From Nitrospirales bacterium (GTDB lineage: Bacteria; Nitrospirota; Nitrospiria; Nitrospirales; UBA8639), in the NCBI GenBank assembly GCA_029261305.1, contig JAJDBO010000043.1, forward strand, positions 1 to 7,064: 7,064 nt of DNA, given 5' to 3'. The notes beneath the pieces were generated by a model. It worked only from the letters and a program-made list of their open reading frames with translations, was not told where the DNA came from and did not search any database. The position numbers were made by a program, and so were the translations under genes. Each line of letters begins with the position of its first letter. Within the stretch, counting starts at the first letter, position 1. This document shows positions 5,803 through 7,064 of this stretch, in pieces.

Positions 5803-5820
5803 AGGTGTAATACATCAAGA

Positions 5821-7064
5821 ATGTTGCCAGACGAATTGAACGAACAAGGCCTTTCGGCCGACACCCCAGACTCACAGCCATCAGATCCAGCCCAGCACAC
5901 GGATACCTCAACCGAATCTAGCGGCTATGGTGCTGACCAGATTCGTGTGCTCGAAGGCTTAGAAGCCGTTCAGAAACGGCCAGCCATGTATATCGGGAGT
6001 ACCGGGGTCGATGGGCTGCACCATCTCGTGTATGAAGTCGTCGACAATAGTGTGGACGAACATATGGCCGGGTTTGGCGAATCCATCGAGGTCACCTTAG
6101 AAATCGATGGCAGCGTGACCGTGGTGGATAATGGACGTGGCATCCCGACCGGCATGCATTCCACCCAGAATAAATCGGCAGCGGAAGTCGCCTTGACAGT
6201 GCTTCATGCTGGAGGAAAATTTGAACAAGGCGCCTACACGGTATCAGGCGGACTCCATGGTGTTGGCATCTCGGTCGTCAATGCCTTGTCCGAATGGCTT
6301 GAATTAGAAATTTGGCAAGATGGTCAGGTCTTTGCGCAAGAATACGAAAGAGGAAAGGCCAAAGCCCCTTTGGCTGCCACAGGGGTTACCAAAAAACGAG
6401 GGACCAAAATCACGTTTAAAGCGGATCCAGAAATTTTCGAAACCGTTGAATATAGTTTTGATGTGTTAGCCCAACGACTCCGTGAATTGGCCTTCCTCAA
6501 TAAAGGGCTGACTATCGCGCTCTCCGACCATCGAACACAAAAAGAACAGGTGTTTTGCTACGTAGGCGGGATTGTTTCATTTGTAGAACATTTAAATGAA
6601 GCAAAGACGCCTCTCCACAAACCTATTTTCGTTGATGTGGAAAAGACGGATGTGATTCTGGAAGTAGCACTGCAATATAACGACAGTTATGCAGAAAATC
6701 TGTTCTCCTTTGCCAACAACATCAATACGCGAGAAGGCGGAACCCATTTAATCGGCTTCAAAGCTGCATTGACTCGAACGATCAATGCCTATGCCAACGC
6801 CAACGATTTGTTGAAGAAAGAAACCGAGTCGCTCACGGGTGATGATGTACGAGAAGGCCTTACCGCGGTCGTCAGTGTCAAAGTGCGGTTTCCTCAATTT
6901 GAAGGACAGACGAAAGCCAAACTCGGAAATAGTGAAGTGAAGGGAATCGTCGAAGCCGCCGTCAATGAGGGACTGGGAAACTACTTAGAAGAAAATCCTG
7001 CCGTCGCCAAAAAAATTATCGGGAAATCCATTGATGCTGCCAGGGCACGAGAAGCCGCGAGGAA
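5821..7064 (+). CDS. gyrB: DNA gyrase subunit B (3' end outside window)
   Basis: This is the ATPase subunit of gyrase, which with GyrA introduces negative supercoils ahead of forks. The first 414 codons are present, and the TOPRIM and C-terminal parts lie beyond the right edge. The GHKL ATPase features are EVVDNSVDE (72-80, with catalytic E72 and N76), DNGRGIP (103-109), and the lid GGLHGVG (143-149). The transducer domain holds NNINTREGGTH (about 299-309) and the QTK loop EGQTKAKLGN (361-370), whose lysine contacts ATP. About 30 residues precede the position where E. coli GyrB begins. This tail is rich in D, E, S, T, P and Q and has no alternative ATG before residue 57. Spacing to dnaN is 18 bases; AAGG (5802-5805) is 15 bases from the ATG, a weak ribosome-binding site, so coupling to dnaN is likely. 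GyrB is preferred to ParE because of the dnaA-dnaN context, but the distinguishing C-terminal part is not visible. Confidence 0.95.
   Translation, partial: MLPDELNEQGLSADTPDSQPSDPAQHTDTSTESSGYGADQIRVLEGLEAVQKRPAMYIGSTGVDGLHHLVYEVVDNSVDEHMAGFGESIEVTLEIDGSVTVVDNGRGIPTGMHSTQNKSAAEVALTVLHAGGKFEQGAYTVSGGLHGVGISVVNALSEWLELEIWQDGQVFAQEYERGKAKAPLAATGVTKKRGTKITFKADPEIFETVEYSFDVLAQRLRELAFLNKGLTIALSDHRTQKEQVFCYVGGIVSFVEHLNEAKTPLHKPIFVDVEKTDVILEVALQYNDSYAENLFSFANNINTREGGTHLIGFKAALTRTINAYANANDLLKKETESLTGDDVREGLTAVVSVKVRFPQFEGQTKAKLGNSEVKGIVEAAVNEGLGNYLEENPAVAKKIIGKSIDAARAREAAR

Overview
The window is a bacterial chromosome replication-origin neighbourhood carrying housekeeping genes. From left to right it holds yidD (partial), rnpA and rpmH on the minus strand, a divergent promoter region, then hisS, a pair of small DsrE/DsrH-fold (TusC/TusB-like) genes, a candidate oriC, dnaA, dnaN and the first part of gyrB, all on the plus strand. 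No mobile element, CRISPR array, tRNA, rRNA or phage gene is visible.

Organism: the genes are clearly bacterial. A dnaA-dnaN-gyrB order with no recF between dnaN and gyrB, moderate GC content and the general look of the proteins suggest Nitrospirota, perhaps a Nitrospira-like lineage. This is an impression from memory with no search behind it, so confidence is low to moderate.

Region 1 (1-663, minus): rpmH, rnpA and yidD overlap in series by 8 and 13 bases. This is the classic ribosomal protein L34 / RNase P protein / YidD operon and is probably translationally coupled. It has a strong sigma70-type promoter at 702-731. Region 2 (664-889): the divergent control region, with a perfect 9-bp inverted repeat at 728-773 whose left arm overlaps the rpmH -35 box, followed by the hisS promoter at 798-827. 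Region 3 (890-2143): full-length histidyl-tRNA synthetase. Region 4 (2144-2958): a near-consensus promoter, a leader of about 140 nt and a two-gene cysteine-free TusC/TusB-like unit. Region 5 (2959-3257): the only stretch of about 300 bases without a gene. It contains three clustered DnaA boxes and a 114-base tract without a single C on the plus strand, and is the best candidate for oriC. Region 6 (3258-7064): dnaA (GTG start), dnaN and gyrB, encoding the initiator, the sliding clamp and the gyrase ATPase subunit.

Functionally the right half is a replication initiation and elongation cluster, and the left half is a translation and RNA-processing cluster. If oriC is where it appears, rpmH-rnpA-yidD and dnaA-dnaN-gyrB run with the forks, while hisS and the TusC/TusB-like pair run head-on to the leftward fork. 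The unusual points are the placement of that pair beside oriC, the C-free tract and the divergent-promoter palindrome. I do not see a convincing wholly new system.
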